From Enterobacteriaceae bacterium RIT691 (lineage in GTDB: Bacteria; Pseudomonadota; Gammaproteobacteria; Enterobacterales; Enterobacteriaceae): 64,000 nucleotides of DNA. This document shows, in pieces, positions 29,070-40,359 of the stretch. A program made the position numbers and the translations under genes. The stretch covers positions 744,001 to 808,000 of the forward strand of contig WJYM01000001.1 in the NCBI GenBank assembly GCA_009668205.1, in the 5' to 3' direction. Within the stretch, counting starts at the first letter, position 1; the number at the start of each line of letters is the position of its first letter. Below the pieces are notes generated by a model, which saw nothing but the letters and a program-made list of their open reading frames with translations, was not told the DNA's origin and searched no databases.

Positions 29070-30971
29070 ATGAAATTACAAAATTCTTTTCGCGACTATA
29101 CGGCTGAGTCCGCGCTGTTCGTGCGCCGGGCGGTAGTCGCTTTCACGGGTATTTTGCTGCTCAGTGGCGTGCTGGTTGTTAACCTCTATAATCTGCAAAT
29201 CGTTCGTTTTACTGACTATCAAACCCGTTCTAACGAAAACCGTATCAAGCTGGTACCCATTCCACCAAGCCGCGGCATCATTTATGACCGTAACGGCACC
29301 CCCCTTGCGCTAAACCGCACTATTTATCAGCTGGAGTTAATGCCTGAAAAGGTCGATAACCTTCAGCAGACGTTAGACGATCTGCGAAACGTGGTGGACC
29401 TCACCGACGAGGACATCGTCAACTTTAAGAAAGAGCGCGCCCGCTCGCATCGCTTTACGTCGATTCCGGTCAAAGTGAACCTGTCAGAAGTGCAGGTGGC
29501 TCGCTTTGCCGTCAACCAGTACCGCTTCCCGGGTGTTGAAGTCAAAGGCTATAAGCGTCGCTACTACCCGTACGGCTCTGCCCTGACTCACGTCATCGGC
29601 TACGTCTCAAAAATTAACGATAAAGACGTGGACCGCCTGGACAAAGAAGGCAAGCTGGCGAACTACGCGTCTACCCACGATATCGGTAAGCTCGGCATCG
29701 AGCGCTACTACGAAGACGTGTTGCACGGACAAACCGGTTACGAAGAGGTTGAAGTTAACAACCGTGGCCGTGTCATCCGTCAGCTGAAAGAAGTGCCGCC
29801 ACAGGCTGGGCACGATATTTATCTGACGCTTGATCTGAAACTTCAGCAGTATATCGAAACCCTGCTGGCGGGCAGCCGTGCGGCTGTAGTGGTGACCGAT
29901 CCACGCTCAGGCGGGATCCTGGCGCTGGTATCTATGCCAAGCTATGACCCGAACCTGTTTGTTGACGGTATCTCCAGTAAAGACTATTCCTCGTTGCTGA
30001 ACGACCCGAACACGCCGCTGATTAACCGCGCGACGCAGGGTGTCTACCCGCCAGCCTCAACGGTTAAACCGTATGTGGCCGTTTCAGCGCTCAGCGCAGG
30101 CGTTATCACCAAAAATACCGGCCTGTTCGACCCGGGCTGGTGGCAGTTGCCAGGCTCCGATAAGCGTTATCGCGACTGGAAAAAATGGGGCCACGGCCAC
30201 CTCGACGTCACCAAAGCGCTGGAAGAATCCGCGGATACCTTCTTCTATCAGGTGGCCTATGATATGGGCATCGACAGGCTGTCAGAATGGCTGAGCAAAT
30301 TCGGCTATGGACACTATACCGGGATCGACCTGTCTGAAGAACGCGCCGGAAACATGCCAACCCGCGAATGGAAATTGAAGCGCTTTAAGAAGCCTTGGTA
30401 TCAGGGTGACACCATCCCGGTGGGTATCGGCCAGGGTTACTGGACCGCAACGCCGGTTCAGATGAGCAAAGCGATGATGATCCTGATTAACGACGGTATT
30501 GTGAAGGTTCCGCATCTGCTGCAAAGCACCACGGAAGATGGCAAACAGGTTCCGTGGGAGCAGCCGCATGAGGCACCGGTAGGCGACGTGCATTCCGGTT
30601 ATTGGGAAATTGCCAAAAACGGCATGTACGGCGTGGCTAACCGTCCAAACGGCACCGCGCATAAATATTTCGCAAATGCGCCTTATAAGGCGGCAGCCAA
30701 GTCGGGTACTGCGCAGGTATTCGGCCTGAAGGCCAATGAAACCTATAACGCGCACCGCATCGCCGAGCGCCTGCGTGACCACAAGCTGATGACGGCGTTT
30801 GCCCCTTACGATAGCCCAAGGGTAGCGGTGGCGATAATTCTCGAGAACGGGGGAGCAGGTCCGGCCGTTGGCACGATCATGCGCCAGATCCTTGACCATA
30901 TTATGCTCGGTGATAACAACACCGTGCTGCCGACGGAAAACCCGGCAGCATCAGCAACGGAGGACCAATAA
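29070..30971 (+). CDS. mrdA: Penicillin-binding protein 2, elongasome transpeptidase
   Basis: Class B transpeptidase that crosslinks peptidoglycan during rod elongation, partner of RodA. 633 residues: cytoplasmic tail, one membrane helix at about 22-44, a pedestal domain, then the transpeptidase domain with active Ser in [10 protein letters not shown] (about 330), SADT (about 387) and KSGTAQ (about 544). Same order and number of motifs as E. coli. Followed after two bases by mrdB. Confidence 0.97.
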   Translation: MKLQNSFRDYTAESALFVRRAVVAFTGILLLSGVLVVNLYNLQIVRFTDYQTRSNENRIKLVPIPPSRGIIYDRNGTPLALNRTIYQLELMPEKVDNLQQTLDDLRNVVDLTDEDIVNFKKERARSHRFTSIPVKVNLSEVQVARFAVNQYRFPGVEVKGYKRRYYPYGSALTHVIGYVSKINDKDVDRLDKEGKLANYASTHDIGKLGIERYYEDVLHGQTGYEEVEVNNRGRVIRQLKEVPPQAGHDIYLTLDLKLQQYIETLLAGSRAAVVVTDPRSGGILALVSMPSYDPNLFVDGISSKDYSSLLNDPNTPLINRATQGVYPPASTVKPYVAVSALSAGVITKNTGLFDPGWWQLPGSDKRYRDWKKWGHGHLDVTKALEESADTFFYQVAYDMGIDRLSEWLSKFGYGHYTGIDLSEERAGNMPTREWKLKRFKKPWYQGDTIPVGIGQGYWTATPVQMSKAMMILINDGIVKVPHLLQSTTEDGKQVPWEQPHEAPVGDVHSGYWEIAKNGMYGVANRPNGTAHKYFANAPYKAAAKSGTAQVFGLKANETYNAHRIAERLRDHKLMTAFAPYDSPRVAVAIILENGGAGPAVGTIMRQILDHIMLGDNNTVLPTENPAASATEDQ

Positions 30972-30973
30972 AC

Positions 30974-32086
30974 ATGACGGATAATCCGAACAAAAAATCG
31001 TTCTGGGACAAGATCCATCTCGACCCAACGATGCTGCTGATCCTGCTGGCCCTGCTGACCTACAGCGCGCTGGTTATCTGGAGCGCCAGCGGCCAGGATA
31101 TCGGCATGATGGAACGTAAAATCGGCCAGATCGCGATGGGCGTCGTCATCATGGTGGTGCTGGCGCAGATCCCACCGCGCGTTTATGAAGGATGGGCGCC
31201 CTGGCTCTACATCTTTTGTATCGTCCTGCTGGTCGCGGTGGATGCCTTTGGTGCCATTTCAAAGGGTGCACAGCGCTGGCTGGATCTCGGCGTCGTCCGA
31301 TTCCAGCCTTCAGAGATAGCCAAAATCGCCGTCCCGCTGATGGTGGCTCGCTTCATCAACCGTGATGTCTGCCCGCCGACCCTGAAAAATACGGCCATTG
31401 CCCTGGTGCTTATCTTCCTGCCCACGCTGCTGGTTGCGGCACAGCCGGATTTAGGGACCTCTATTCTGATTGCCCTTTCAGGCCTGTTCGTTCTGTTCCT
31501 GGCCGGTCTGAGCTGGCGTTTGATTGGCGTGGCACTGCTGATGGTTGCCGCGTTTATTCCGATTCTCTGGTTCTTCCTGATGCATGATTATCAGCGTCAG
31601 CGTGTCATGATGCTGCTTGACCCGGAAACCGATCCATTGGGCGCGGGCTACCACATCATTCAGTCTAAGATAGCAATCGGCTCAGGCGGCTTGCGCGGAA
31701 AAGGCTGGCTGCACGGCACGCAGTCGCAGCTGGAATTCCTGCCCGAACGCCACACGGACTTTATCTTCGCGGTACTCGCTGAAGAGCTTGGCCTTATTGG
31801 CTTCTTAGTCCTGCTGGCCCTCTATGTTCTGTTGATTATGCGGGGTCTGTGGATAGCGGCTCAGGCGCAAACGACCTTTGGCCGCGTAATGGCCGGCGGT
31901 TTAATGTTGATTTTATTCGTTTATGTCTTCGTAAATATTGGTATGGTGAGTGGGATCCTGCCGGTGGTTGGCGTACCGTTACCGCTGGTGAGCTATGGGG
32001 GTTCAGCCCTGATCGTACTGATGGCCGGGTTTGGTATCGTAATGTCGATACACACCCACAGAAAAATGTTGTCAAAAAGCGTATAA
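30974..32086 (+). CDS. mrdB: RodA, peptidoglycan glycosyltransferase of the elongasome
   Basis: Integral membrane SEDS-family polymerase that elongates glycan strands with PBP2. 370 residues with about ten hydrophobic helices and the SEDS hallmarks [12 protein letters not shown] near 115 and [14 protein letters not shown] near 335. Two bases separate it from mrdA and ten from rlpA. Confidence 0.97.
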   Translation: MTDNPNKKSFWDKIHLDPTMLLILLALLTYSALVIWSASGQDIGMMERKIGQIAMGVVIMVVLAQIPPRVYEGWAPWLYIFCIVLLVAVDAFGAISKGAQRWLDLGVVRFQPSEIAKIAVPLMVARFINRDVCPPTLKNTAIALVLIFLPTLLVAAQPDLGTSILIALSGLFVLFLAGLSWRLIGVALLMVAAFIPILWFFLMHDYQRQRVMMLLDPETDPLGAGYHIIQSKIAIGSGGLRGKGWLHGTQSQLEFLPERHTDFIFAVLAEELGLIGFLVLLALYVLLIMRGLWIAAQAQTTFGRVMAGGLMLILFVYVFVNIGMVSGILPVVGVPLPLVSYGGSALIVLMAGFGIVMSIHTHRKMLSKSV

Positions 32087-32096
32087 GGGGTGCGCA

Positions 32097-33248
32097 ATGA
32101 TGCGTAAACAATGGCTTGGTATCTGTATCGCAGCGAGTTTACTGGCCGCATGTTCGAGTGATGATGGGCAGCAGCAGCAAACTGTCAGCACCCCGAAACC
32201 GGCGGTCTGTAATGGCCCTGTGGTTGAAATCAGTGGTGCCGAGCCGCGTTATGAGCCTCTGAATCCTTCGGTGAACCAGGATTATCAGCGCGATGGCAAC
32301 AACTTTAAAATTGTCCAGGATCCGGCCAGCTTCAGCCAGTCGGGTCTGGCCGCCATTTATGATTCGGAACCCGGCAGCAACCTGACGGCCTCCGGTGAAG
32401 CGTTTGATCCGAATCAGCTCACCGCCGCGCATCCAACGCTGCCCATTCCGAGCTATGCCCGAATCACTAACCTGGCAAACGGTCGCATGCTGATCGTGCG
32501 AATCAATGACCGTGGCCCGTATGGGAACGATCGTGTCATTTCGCTTTCGCGCTCAGCCGCCGATCGCCTGAACACGTCGAACAACACCAAAGTGCGCATT
32601 GACCCGATTATTGTCGCACAGGACGGTAGCATGTCCGGGCCTGGCACGGACTGTACCACCATTGCCAAACAGACCTATGCCCTGCCTTCCCGTCCTGATT
32701 TAAGCGGCGGTATGGGCGACGCATCATCGGCACCGCAGCCGCAGGCAGTTCAGGGCGACGTGCGCCCCATCAGCAATGATACCCTGCAGCCGCAGGACGC
32801 CACCGGCGCGCCCGTCAACAGCAGCGGATTCCTCGGCGCACCAACGCCGCTTAACAATGGTGTGCTGGAGAGCAGCGAACCTGCTGCGCAGCCTGTGGCT
32901 CAACCCGCCACCACGCCAGGCGCACCAGTTACCGCTCCGGGTTCGACTCAGGGTAGCGTAGCGCCAGCAGCTGCAGTGGCTGCAACCGCAGTCGCCACCA
33001 CGACAACCAGCGCGTCTGCCAACGGAAGCTATGTCGTCCAGGTTGGCGCAGTGAGCGACAAAGCACGTGCGGAACAATATCAACAGCGTCTCAGCCAGCA
33101 GTTTTCTGTTCCTGGCCGGGTAACGCAAAATGGGGCCGTCTGGCGTATTCAGCTCGGACCTTTTACCAGCAAATCTGACGCCAGCACGCTACAGCAACGC
33201 CTGCAAAGCGAAGCGCAGCTGCAGTCGTTTATTACTCACGCTAACTAA
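32097..33248 (+). CDS. rlpA: Septal-ring lipoprotein RlpA
   Basis: Outer-membrane lipoprotein with a double-psi beta-barrel and a C-terminal SPOR domain that binds denuded septal glycan. Lipobox LLAAC at about residue 19 (two adjacent Met codons possible as start). DPBB region about 80-170 (GEAFDPNQLTAAHPTLP; RINDRGPYGNDRVISLS). A Pro/Ala/Thr/Gln-rich linker covers about 195-305, and SPOR about 308-383 (YVVQVGAVSDKARAEQY). 383 residues against 362 in E. coli; the excess lies in the linker. Confidence 0.95.
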   Translation: MMRKQWLGICIAASLLAACSSDDGQQQQTVSTPKPAVCNGPVVEISGAEPRYEPLNPSVNQDYQRDGNNFKIVQDPASFSQSGLAAIYDSEPGSNLTASGEAFDPNQLTAAHPTLPIPSYARITNLANGRMLIVRINDRGPYGNDRVISLSRSAADRLNTSNNTKVRIDPIIVAQDGSMSGPGTDCTTIAKQTYALPSRPDLSGGMGDASSAPQPQAVQGDVRPISNDTLQPQDATGAPVNSSGFLGAPTPLNNGVLESSEPAAQPVAQPATTPGAPVTAPGSTQGSVAPAAAVAATAVATTTTSASANGSYVVQVGAVSDKARAEQYQQRLSQQFSVPGRVTQNGAVWRIQLGPFTSKSDASTLQQRLQSEAQLQSFITHAN

Positions 33249-33387
33249 AGTGAACGCGCATCCTGAATGCTGCGATGATGTAAAAATCATTAACAAACTC
33301 GCGCGCATTGCAGGATGCCTGACCTTATTGCAAATGCTATAGTTAGGCACTTTTTTTAACTCCATCACGGATGTCGTTGTTCTGACC

Positions 33388-34587
33388 ATGAAGACCTCTT
33401 TTTCTGCTCGTTTACTTATCACGGCACTGTCCGTTGCGGCGCTGACCAGCGCAGCCCACGCCGATGACCTGAATATCAAAACCATGATCCCAGGCGTCCC
33501 ACAAATTGATGCAGAATCCTACATTCTGATCGATTACAACTCAGGCAAAGTCCTGGCAGAGCAGAATGCTGACGAACGCCGTGACCCGGCGAGTCTGACC
33601 AAAATGATGACCAGCTACGTCATCGGTCAGGCCATGAAAGCAGGTAAATTCAAAGAGTCTGATATGGTCACCGTCGGTACCGACGCGTGGGCAACCGGCA
33701 ACCCGGTGTTCAAAGGCTCTTCTCTGATGTTCCTGAAGCCAGGCATGCAGGTGCCGGTTTCTCAGCTGATCCGCGGCATCAACCTGCAGTCCGGTAACGA
33801 TGCCTGTGTAGCAATGGCTGACTACGTGGCGGGCAGCCAGGATGCGTTCGTGGGGCTGATGAACAGCTACGTGACCGCGCTTGGACTGAAAAACACCCAC
33901 TTCCAGACGGTTCATGGTCTTGATGCTGATGGTCAGTACAGCTCTGCGCGTGATATGGCGCTGATCGGTCAATCGCTGATCCGTGACGTACCGAACGAAT
34001 ACACCATTTACAAAGAGAAAGAGTTTACGTTTAACGGCATTCGTCAGATGAACCGTAACGGCCTGCTGTGGGATAACAGCCTGAACGTTGACGGTATCAA
34101 GACGGGTCACACCGATAAAGCCGGCTATAACCTGGTGGCATCCGCAACCGAAGGTCAGATGCGTCTGGTGTCTGCCGTAATGGGCGGACGTACCTATAAA
34201 GGCCGCGAAACCGAAAGCAAAAAGCTGCTGACCTGGGGCTTCCGCTTCTTCGAAACCGTGAGCCCGCTGAAAGTAGGCAAAGAGTTTGCCTCTGAGCCAG
34301 CCTGGTTTGGTGACACTGACCGTGCGTCTCTGGGCGTAGATAAAGACGTCTACCTGACTATCCCACGTGGCCGCATGAAAGATCTGAAAGCGAGCTATGT
34401 GCTGACCACCAGCGAGCTGCATGCGCCGCTGCAGAAAAACCAGGTTGTGGGGACCATCAACTTCCAGCTCGATGGCAAAACGATCGAACAGCGCCCGCTG
34501 GTCGTGCTGCAGGAAATTCCTGAAGGCAACTTCTTCGGTAAGATCATTGATTACATTAAATTAATGTTCCACCACTGGTTTGGTTAA
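33388..34587 (+). CDS. dacA: D-alanyl-D-alanine carboxypeptidase, PBP5
   Basis: Periplasmic, membrane-anchored enzyme that trims the terminal D-Ala of peptidoglycan stem peptides. Signal peptide 1-26 (AAHA|DDL). Penicillin-binding motifs: SLTK with active Ser69, SGN near 132 ([10 protein letters not shown]) and KTG near 239 ([13 protein letters not shown]). The C-terminal amphipathic anchor [18 protein letters not shown] is present. 399 residues. Monocistronic with its own terminator. Confidence 0.97.
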   Translation: MKTSFSARLLITALSVAALTSAAHADDLNIKTMIPGVPQIDAESYILIDYNSGKVLAEQNADERRDPASLTKMMTSYVIGQAMKAGKFKESDMVTVGTDAWATGNPVFKGSSLMFLKPGMQVPVSQLIRGINLQSGNDACVAMADYVAGSQDAFVGLMNSYVTALGLKNTHFQTVHGLDADGQYSSARDMALIGQSLIRDVPNEYTIYKEKEFTFNGIRQMNRNGLLWDNSLNVDGIKTGHTDKAGYNLVASATEGQMRLVSAVMGGRTYKGRETESKKLLTWGFRFFETVSPLKVGKEFASEPAWFGDTDRASLGVDKDVYLTIPRGRMKDLKASYVLTTSELHAPLQKNQVVGTINFQLDGKTIEQRPLVVLQEIPEGNFFGKIIDYIKLMFHHWFG

Positions 34588-34642
34588 AAATGACGCACTT
34601 GAAAGTGTGATTTCCATCCCCATATACTTAGCAATATGATAG

Positions 34643-34677
34643 CAACTCCCGTGCTCTGCGCGGGAGTTGTCTTTTTT
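34643..34677 (+). terminator. Terminator of dacA
   Basis: CAACTCCCG and CGGGAGTTG pair across TGCTCTGCG, followed by TCTTTTTT. It lies 56 bases after the dacA stop and 19 bases before ybeD. Confidence 0.85.
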
Positions 34678-34695
34678 AAAACCACCGGAGCTGAC

Positions 34696-34959
34696 ATGAA
34701 AACCAAACTTAACGAACTGCTTGAATTCCCTACTTCATTTACCTACAAGGTGATGGGTCTGGCGAAGCCTGAGCTGGTTGACCAGGTGGTGGAAGTGGTA
34801 CAGCGCCATGCGCCAGGTGACTACTCCCCGCAGGTAAAACCAAGCAGCAAAGGCAACTACCACTCGGTCTCCATCACCATCACCGCCACTCATATTGAGC
34901 AGGTGGAAACGCTCTATGAAGAGCTGGGCAATATCGAAATCGTCCGTATGGTGCTGTAA
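34696..34959 (+). CDS. ybeD: YbeD, small ACT-like fold protein
   Basis: 87-residue conserved cytoplasmic protein of the UPF0250/DUF493 family, often linked to lipB. It starts [20 protein letters not shown] and ends [10 protein letters not shown]; the fold resembles regulatory ACT domains. No catalytic motif is visible. I chose ATG 34696, after CCGGAG, because the upstream 20 codons run through the dacA terminator. Confidence 0.94.
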   Translation: MKTKLNELLEFPTSFTYKVMGLAKPELVDQVVEVVQRHAPGDYSPQVKPSSKGNYHSVSITITATHIEQVETLYEELGNIEIVRMVL

Positions 34960-35048
34960 TTCCCCTTGCCCGGAGCACTCCGGGCAACACCTTTTCGCTC
35001 TGTGTTATACTTCCTGCCCCTGTTTCCCCCTCCCGCAAAGAGGTCGTT

Positions 35049-35690
35049 GTGGATCTGAATACCCTTTTAGTCCGCCAGCTTGGCGTACAGCCGTATGAGC
35101 CCATTTCGCAGGCCATGCATGAATTTACCGACAGCCGTGATGAAACCACCCCGGATGAAATCTGGCTGGTTGAACATCAGCCCGTCTTTACTCAGGGCCA
35201 GGCAGGTAAAGCAGAACACGTGCTGGTACCCGGCGACATTCCCGTGATCCAAAGCGATCGCGGCGGCCAGGTCACGTACCACGGGCCAGGGCAGCAGGTG
35301 ATGTACGTACTGTTAGATTTAAAGCGCCGTAAACTTGGCGTGCGGGAATTGGTGACACTGCTCGAACAGACCGTGGTGAATACGCTTGCGGAATATGGCA
35401 TCGACTCTCATCCCCGTGCAGATGCCCCGGGCGTGTATGTCGGTGAAAAGAAAATCTGTTCTTTAGGCTTACGTATCCGTAAAGGCTGCTCATTTCACGG
35501 GCTGGCGCTGAATGTTGCCATGGATTTGTCCCCTTTCATGCGCATTAACCCTTGCGGATATGCGGGAATGGAAATGACGCAAATGCAGTGCTGGGCCGCA
35601 GAAGCAAAACCAGAAAATATCTCCCCCGTTCTCGTCGCGAATTTTTTAGCATTGCTAAACAATCCACCTCATAAATATATTGCAGCTTAA
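35049..35690 (+). CDS. lipB: Octanoyl-[ACP]:protein N-octanoyltransferase
   Basis: Transfers octanoate from acyl carrier protein to lipoyl domains; LipA then inserts sulfur. 213 residues from GTG 35049, after AAGAGG. The signature [20 protein letters not shown] contains the catalytic Lys (about 135), and [14 protein letters not shown] the catalytic Cys (about 169). The 297-bp gap after it holds no ORF; it presumably contains the ybeF promoter. Confidence 0.95.
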   Translation: MDLNTLLVRQLGVQPYEPISQAMHEFTDSRDETTPDEIWLVEHQPVFTQGQAGKAEHVLVPGDIPVIQSDRGGQVTYHGPGQQVMYVLLDLKRRKLGVRELVTLLEQTVVNTLAEYGIDSHPRADAPGVYVGEKKICSLGLRIRKGCSFHGLALNVAMDLSPFMRINPCGYAGMEMTQMQCWAAEAKPENISPVLVANFLALLNNPPHKYIAA

Positions 35691-35987
35691 TATATCGTAC
35701 ATAGGACCTGATATTTTGTCGGGTCCACGCCCCTTTTCCCTCGTTTTCCTTTACATTAAACACAAGTTTCTATATTTTTTCCCTCGCCAGGCGAAAGAAT
35801 AGCTTCGTCACGGTTACCAGTAACGTTAACACACGACCAAACTGAGACGACACAGCTATCATAGATGTAAGTCATTGATAGAAGTGAAGTAAAACATGTC
35901 TCCGCCAAAAAAGCCGCTTAAAAGCATAATAACAATAAAAATATTTTCAACTATCATTCATATTGTGAATGAATACGGAGTACAAGT

Positions 35988-36941
35988 GTGGAATATAACG
36001 ACCAGCCGGAAAGCCGAATAGCCCCAGGTCGAGAGAGTGATACACCGCAAATTTTCCGGACTTTGCGTAATATTGACCTCAATTTATTGACCATTTTTGA
36101 GGCGGTATATGTACACAAAGGCATCGTCAATGCTGCGAAAATTCTGAATCTCACGCCTTCAGCTATTAGCCAGTCTATTCAGAAGTTGCGATCCATATTT
36201 CCTGACCCGCTGTTTATCCGTAAAGGTCAGGGAGTCACGCCAACAGCCTATGCCACTCATCTGCATGAATACATCAGCCAGGGACTGGAATCGATCCTGG
36301 GCGCACTGGATCTGACGGGAAGCTATGACAAACAACGCACCATCACCATTGGCACTTCGCCGACGGTCGGCGCCGTGGTTATGCCCGCTATCTACCAGAC
36401 GATAAAAGAGAAATTTCCTCAGCTGCTGCTGCGTAACATCCCGGTTACCGATGTTGGCCTGCAGCTGAGTCAGTTTCAGACCGATTTGATCATCGACAGC
36501 ACTGTTCATAGCGCCCGCGCGTTGAGCCATCATGTGCTGTATAGCGACAGACTCGTGCTGGTCGCCCGCGAAGGACACCCGGTACTCAATACCCCGCCAA
36601 CGCCAGAAGCGTTGCGTCAGTATGATTACACGCTGCTGATGATGGATGGCACAACCAACTCCGAACTGCGCAAGCGAATCCACGAGATCCTGCCAGAGCG
36701 GGAATTCAGTTTCAGCAGTTACAGCCTTGTGACGATCGCCGCACTGATCGGTAACAGTGAACTGATCGGGCTGATGCCTTCGCGCTTCTACGAAATGTTC
36801 TCCCGCTGCTGGCCGCTACAAGTGGTCGATTTCCCAGAGCTAAAGGAAGAAAGCATTGATTTTTCACTGCATTACAACAAGCTCAGTCTGCGTGATCCTA
36901 TTCTGCAAAGCGTAATCACGGCAATTCGCCAGGCGTTTTAA
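35988..36941 (+). CDS. ybeF: LysR-family regulator YbeF
   Basis: Transcription factor of unknown target. 317 residues from GTG 35988, seven bases after CGGAG. An N-terminal extension of about 25 residues precedes the LysR helix-turn-helix (IDLNLLTIFEAVYVHKGIVN; TPSAISQSIQKLR), at about 28-85. The effector domain follows at about 110-310. The lipB-ybeF-lipA order matches E. coli. The C-terminal half is less like the E. coli protein than its neighbours are, suggesting a faster-evolving effector domain. Confidence 0.92.
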   Translation: MEYNDQPESRIAPGRESDTPQIFRTLRNIDLNLLTIFEAVYVHKGIVNAAKILNLTPSAISQSIQKLRSIFPDPLFIRKGQGVTPTAYATHLHEYISQGLESILGALDLTGSYDKQRTITIGTSPTVGAVVMPAIYQTIKEKFPQLLLRNIPVTDVGLQLSQFQTDLIIDSTVHSARALSHHVLYSDRLVLVAREGHPVLNTPPTPEALRQYDYTLLMMDGTTNSELRKRIHEILPEREFSFSSYSLVTIAALIGNSELIGLMPSRFYEMFSRCWPLQVVDFPELKEESIDFSLHYNKLSLRDPILQSVITAIRQAF

Positions 36942-37052
36942 AGCGAGGCGCGGTAACTCCCCGTCCCTCTCCCCTTCTCCGTTGAGCACAGAAGGCAACA
37001 ACTGGTTTACAAATTGCCGGGCTGGCAGGCTGCTTATCACCCTGATTGATGG

Positions 37053-37058
37053 TATACT
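37053..37058 (+). promoter_or_regulatory. Candidate -10 box before lipA
   Basis: TATACT preceded by TGATGG, 94 bases before the lipA start. No good -35 hexamer is visible at the proper distance, so this is tentative. Confidence 0.35.
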
Positions 37059-37151
37059 GCCACCCATCTAATTCAAAAATAGTTGATAAATACAACATTG
37101 CCTTGAATTGAAACGCTTTCCTTCGTAATTCGCAACTGGAACACGCACGCT

Positions 37152-38117
37152 ATGAGTAAACCCATTGTGATGGAACGCGGTGTTAAGTACCGCGATGCCG
37201 ATAAAATGGCCCTTATCCCGGTTAAAAATGTCGCCACTGAGCGCGAAGCGCTGCTGCGCAAACCGGAATGGATGAAAATCAAATTACCGGCAGACTCCAC
37301 CCGTATCCAGGGTATCAAAGCCGCGATGCGCAAAAATGGCCTGCACTCTGTTTGTGAAGAGGCCTCTTGCCCTAACCTCGCTGAATGCTTTAACCACGGT
37401 ACCGCGACCTTCATGATTCTGGGTGCCATCTGCACCCGCCGCTGCCCGTTCTGCGACGTGGCCCACGGCCGTCCTGTTGCGCCGGATGCCAACGAGCCAC
37501 AGAAACTGGCCCAGACCATCGCCGATATGGCGCTGCGCTATGTGGTTATCACCTCCGTTGACCGCGACGATCTGCGCGACGGTGGTGCTCAGCACTTTGC
37601 AGACTGTATCAGCGCCATTCGTGAGAAGAGCCCGAACATCACGATTGAAACGCTGGTGCCTGACTTCCGTGGCCGTATGGATCGTGCGCTGGAGATCCTG
37701 ACCGCGACGCCGCCAGATGTGTTTAACCACAACCTGGAAAACGTGCCACGTATCTACCGTCAGGTTCGCCCAGGCGCAGACTATAACTGGTCTCTGAAGC
37801 TGCTGGAGCGTTTTAAAGAAGCGCATCCGGATATTCCGACCAAGTCAGGTCTGATGGTCGGTTTGGGTGAAACCAATGCCGAAATCATCGAAGTGATGCG
37901 TGATCTGCGTCGTCACGGCGTCACCATGCTGACGCTCGGCCAGTACCTGCAGCCAAGCCGTCACCATTTGCCGGTGCAGCGCTATGTGAGCCCGGATGAG
38001 TTTGAAGAGATGAAAGCCGAAGCGATGGCGATGGGCTTCACCCATGCCGCGTGTGGCCCGTTTGTTCGCTCTTCCTATCACGCTGACCTGCAGGCCAAAG
38101 GTCTGGAAGTGAAGTAA
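37152..38117 (+). CDS. lipA: Lipoyl synthase
   Basis: Radical-SAM enzyme that inserts two sulfurs into octanoyl-lipoyl domains. 321 residues, equal to E. coli. The auxiliary cluster triad [12 protein letters not shown] is at about 68-79, the SAM triad CTRRCPFC at about 94-101, and the conserved Ser of RSSYHAD near 305. Works downstream of LipB (35049). Confidence 0.97.
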   Translation: MSKPIVMERGVKYRDADKMALIPVKNVATEREALLRKPEWMKIKLPADSTRIQGIKAAMRKNGLHSVCEEASCPNLAECFNHGTATFMILGAICTRRCPFCDVAHGRPVAPDANEPQKLAQTIADMALRYVVITSVDRDDLRDGGAQHFADCISAIREKSPNITIETLVPDFRGRMDRALEILTATPPDVFNHNLENVPRIYRQVRPGADYNWSLKLLERFKEAHPDIPTKSGLMVGLGETNAEIIEVMRDLRRHGVTMLTLGQYLQPSRHHLPVQRYVSPDEFEEMKAEAMAMGFTHAACGPFVRSSYHADLQAKGLEVK

Positions 38118-38134
38118 GCGTACCGCATTGAGAA

Positions 38135-38167
38135 AAAGCCGTAGCCTGAGTGCTGCGGCTTTTTTTT
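38135..38167 (+). terminator. Terminator of lipA
   Basis: AAGCCGTAGC and TGCTGCGGCTT pair (one mismatch) across CTGAG, followed by eight T. Confidence 0.85.
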
Positions 38168-38328
38168 GCCTGAGGCAAAGAAGCCAGCCGGTGAAACAGT
38201 TGGTTGCAACTTTTTCTGGCGGAGAGCTAAAAAAAACAAAAGACCGCAACAACAAGTGTTGCAGTCTCTCTGACTGACCGGGATGCGTAGACCTGATAAG
38301 AGAACGGCGAACCGTCTCAGTTCATGTC

Positions 38329-38532
38329 TTACTCTTTATGAGAGAGTTTTTCTGCCGGGACGTCGTCGTCGGCATTTTTCTTCACGCTGGTCTCGTCGTC
38401 ATTCATAGCTTTCTTAAAGCCTTTGATAGCCGAGCCCAGGTCGCCGCCTAGCGTGCGCAGTTTCTTGGTACCAAACACCAGCACAATCAGTGCGGCAACC
38501 ACCAGCAGTTTGGTAATACTAATCTCACCCAT
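38329..38532 (-). CDS. tatE: Twin-arginine translocase subunit TatE
   Basis: TatA-like membrane protein of the Tat export channel. 67 residues from ATG 38532 ([18 protein letters not shown]), equal to E. coli. One membrane helix at about 5-20, a hinge FGTKKLR, an amphipathic helix [18 protein letters not shown], and a charged tail. An in-frame upstream codon would put 11 residues before the conserved start. Confidence 0.96.
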   Translation of the reverse strand: MGEISITKLLVVAALIVLVFGTKKLRTLGGDLGSAIKGFKKAMNDDETSVKKNADDDVPAEKLSHKE

Positions 38533-38659
38533 AGATACCTTCTTCATTAAAACAGGCAATAACACTCGCCCTCAAGACCGTAGCTAATTAACGGTCATTT
38601 TGGGAGGGCACACAATAGCAATCTGTAACAAGGTGAATCAAGCTTTGATTAAAAAAACA

Positions 38660-39448
38660 TCACATAATTTGCGGTGGCGCAAAGCGACGATTCTTAATCA
38701 CCGGTAATTGTGCCCGAACGTGCTGCAGAAACTCACCGCTCAGCTCAGCAAAAATCAGCTGTGGGGTGGAGCCCGCACCTGCCAGGGTCACGCCAAGCGG
38801 ATCCACGATCCGGCTTTGCCCAATATTTTTATTCCCACACTCCCCCGCGGCGATAAGATAGCAGGTGCTGTCCAACGCCCTGGCCGCAAGCAGCGTTGAC
38901 CAATGATGCTCTTTCAGGGGACCACGTACCCACGCCGTTGGCAGCACCAGCACTTCAGCGCCCTGCAATGCATGCGCCAGAGCCATTTCCGGGAATCGCA
39001 GATCGTAGCAGGTCATCAATCCAATTTTCACGCCGTCGACGTCGATAAGCGGCGGCAATGCCTGACCGGCATCCACCCGCTTCGACTCCTGGACGCTAAA
39101 CGCGTCGTACAGATGAAGCTTTTGATACTGCGCGATAATCTCACCTGAGCGAATCACCACGAGCGTATTGGCTGCCCGTCCTTCCGACGTAGGAACATGA
39201 ACGGTCAATATCGTCGTCAGCGTGTTTTCGCCACTCTCCTTCAGCAAGCGCTGTATAAAGCCGCCATTCAATGGCTGAGCGGACTTTACCGACATATCAG
39301 GGTCATTGTCATCGCGAGCGAGCAACGCCTCAGGAAGCACCAGAAGCGCCGCTCTGTCGTGCCACGCCCTCTGCATCAGCATGACGCAGGTTTCGGCATT
39401 CTGCCGCCAGTCGGGTGTCACAGCGAACTGTCCTGCAGCAACGCGCAT
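38660..39448 (-). CDS. ybeM: Nitrilase-family amidase YbeM, deaminated glutathione amidase
   Basis: Carbon-nitrogen hydrolase; homologues repair deaminated glutathione. 262 residues with the full catalytic triad visible: Glu in LLVLPEALL (about 42), Lys in [10 protein letters not shown] (about 111) and Cys in [12 protein letters not shown] (about 146). In E. coli K-12 this gene is interrupted; here it is intact. It lies between tatE and crcB, transcribed with tatE's strand. Confidence 0.92.
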   Translation of the reverse strand: MRVAAGQFAVTPDWRQNAETCVMLMQRAWHDRAALLVLPEALLARDDNDPDMSVKSAQPLNGGFIQRLLKESGENTLTTILTVHVPTSEGRAANTLVVIRSGEIIAQYQKLHLYDAFSVQESKRVDAGQALPPLIDVDGVKIGLMTCYDLRFPEMALAHALQGAEVLVLPTAWVRGPLKEHHWSTLLAARALDSTCYLIAAGECGNKNIGQSRIVDPLGVTLAGAGSTPQLIFAELSGEFLQHVRAQLPVIKNRRFAPPQIM

Positions 39449-39529
39449 AATGTCTCCGGTGTGTGTTAGCGTAGACCTTAAGCCTGGTCTGGCGTTAAGA
39501 TAATCTGATTACTATTGAAATAGCAGGAA

Positions 39530-39913
39530 ATGGCTGTGATACAAATCCTTTTTGCAGTTTTTATTGGCGGGGGCACGGGTAGCGTATTGCGCTGGCTGCT
39601 GGGCATGAAACTGAATCCGATGCATCACGCGATCCCCATCGGCACATTGACCGCCAACCTGCTTGGCGCGTTTATCATTGGCGCGGGGCTCACCTGGTTC
39701 AACCGGATGGCGCATATTGATCCGATGTGGAAATTGCTCATCACCACCGGTTTTTGCGGCGGTCTGACGACCTTTTCAACGTTTTCTGCGGAAGTGGTAT
39801 TCCTGCTTCAGGACGGGCGTTTTGGCTGGGCGTTGTTGAATGTTGCCATCAACCTGCTGGGTTCGTTTGCGATGACCGCCGCCGCGATGTGGCTTTTTTC
39901 TGCTGCTCGCTAG
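39530..39913 (+). CDS. crcB: Fluoride channel FluC/CrcB
   Basis: Inner-membrane dual-topology dimer that exports fluoride. 127 residues with four hydrophobic helices and the pore signature [17 protein letters not shown] at about 72-88. Start ATG 39530 follows GCAGGAA. I see no fluoride riboswitch in the short 80-base gap before it. Confidence 0.95.
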   Translation: MAVIQILFAVFIGGGTGSVLRWLLGMKLNPMHHAIPIGTLTANLLGAFIIGAGLTWFNRMAHIDPMWKLLITTGFCGGLTTFSTFSAEVVFLLQDGRFGWALLNVAINLLGSFAMTAAAMWLFSAAR

Positions 39914-39922
39914 GTTCAGGCC

Positions 39923-39950
39923 AAAAAAAACCCGCCTAAGGCGGGTTTTG
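39923..39950. terminator. Bidirectional terminator shared by crcB and cspE
   Basis: AACCCGCC-TAA-GGCGGGTT flanked by eight A on the left and TTTTG on the right. On the plus strand it ends crcB; on the minus strand the A-run becomes the U-tract ending cspE. Confidence 0.85.
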
Positions 39951-39969
39951 AACTCTACTGTCGAAATGC

Positions 39970-40179
39970 TTAGATAGGCATTACGTTTGCAGCAGATGGG
40001 CCTTTGGCACCGTTAGTGATTTCGAACTCTACACGCTGACCTTCAGCCAGAGTTTTGAAACCGTTGGACTGGATTGCAGAGAAGTGTACGAATACATCTT
40101 TGCTGCCATCTTCCGGAGTAATGAAACCAAAGCCTTTGGACTCATTAAACCACTTAACGTTACCTTTAATCTTAGACAT
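39970..40179 (-). CDS. cspE: Cold-shock-like RNA chaperone CspE
   Basis: Single-stranded nucleic acid binding protein that melts RNA and acts as an antiterminator. 69 residues, near identical to E. coli: RNP1-type [11 protein letters not shown] and RNP2-type [10 protein letters not shown] chose ATG 40179; the preceding in-frame TTG is not needed. A 180-base AT-rich gap, likely its 5' leader, separates it from pagP. Confidence 0.96.
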   Translation of the reverse strand: MSKIKGNVKWFNESKGFGFITPEDGSKDVFVHFSAIQSNGFKTLAEGQRVEFEITNGAKGPSAANVMPI

Positions 40180-40359
40180 CAATATTACCTTTACATGAAA
40201 ATGGACACAAATGCTGTGTCGGATAACAGTACAGCAATTGTGGTGCGTTTTGTCCAGCTTAACTTAGCAAAAAAGTGATAAATGTCGCTAAATTTTATTA
40301 ACGCGGGAAGTTAGTCGTTGTTTTTCCAAGCGACTCGTATTAGCCCCTCTTTCCTGGCG

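Noticed and set aside
32946-33010. Possible frameshift or repeat expansion in the rlpA linker
   Set aside because: The Ala/Thr-rich linker stays in frame and linkers of this family vary in length; the SPOR domain after it is intact.
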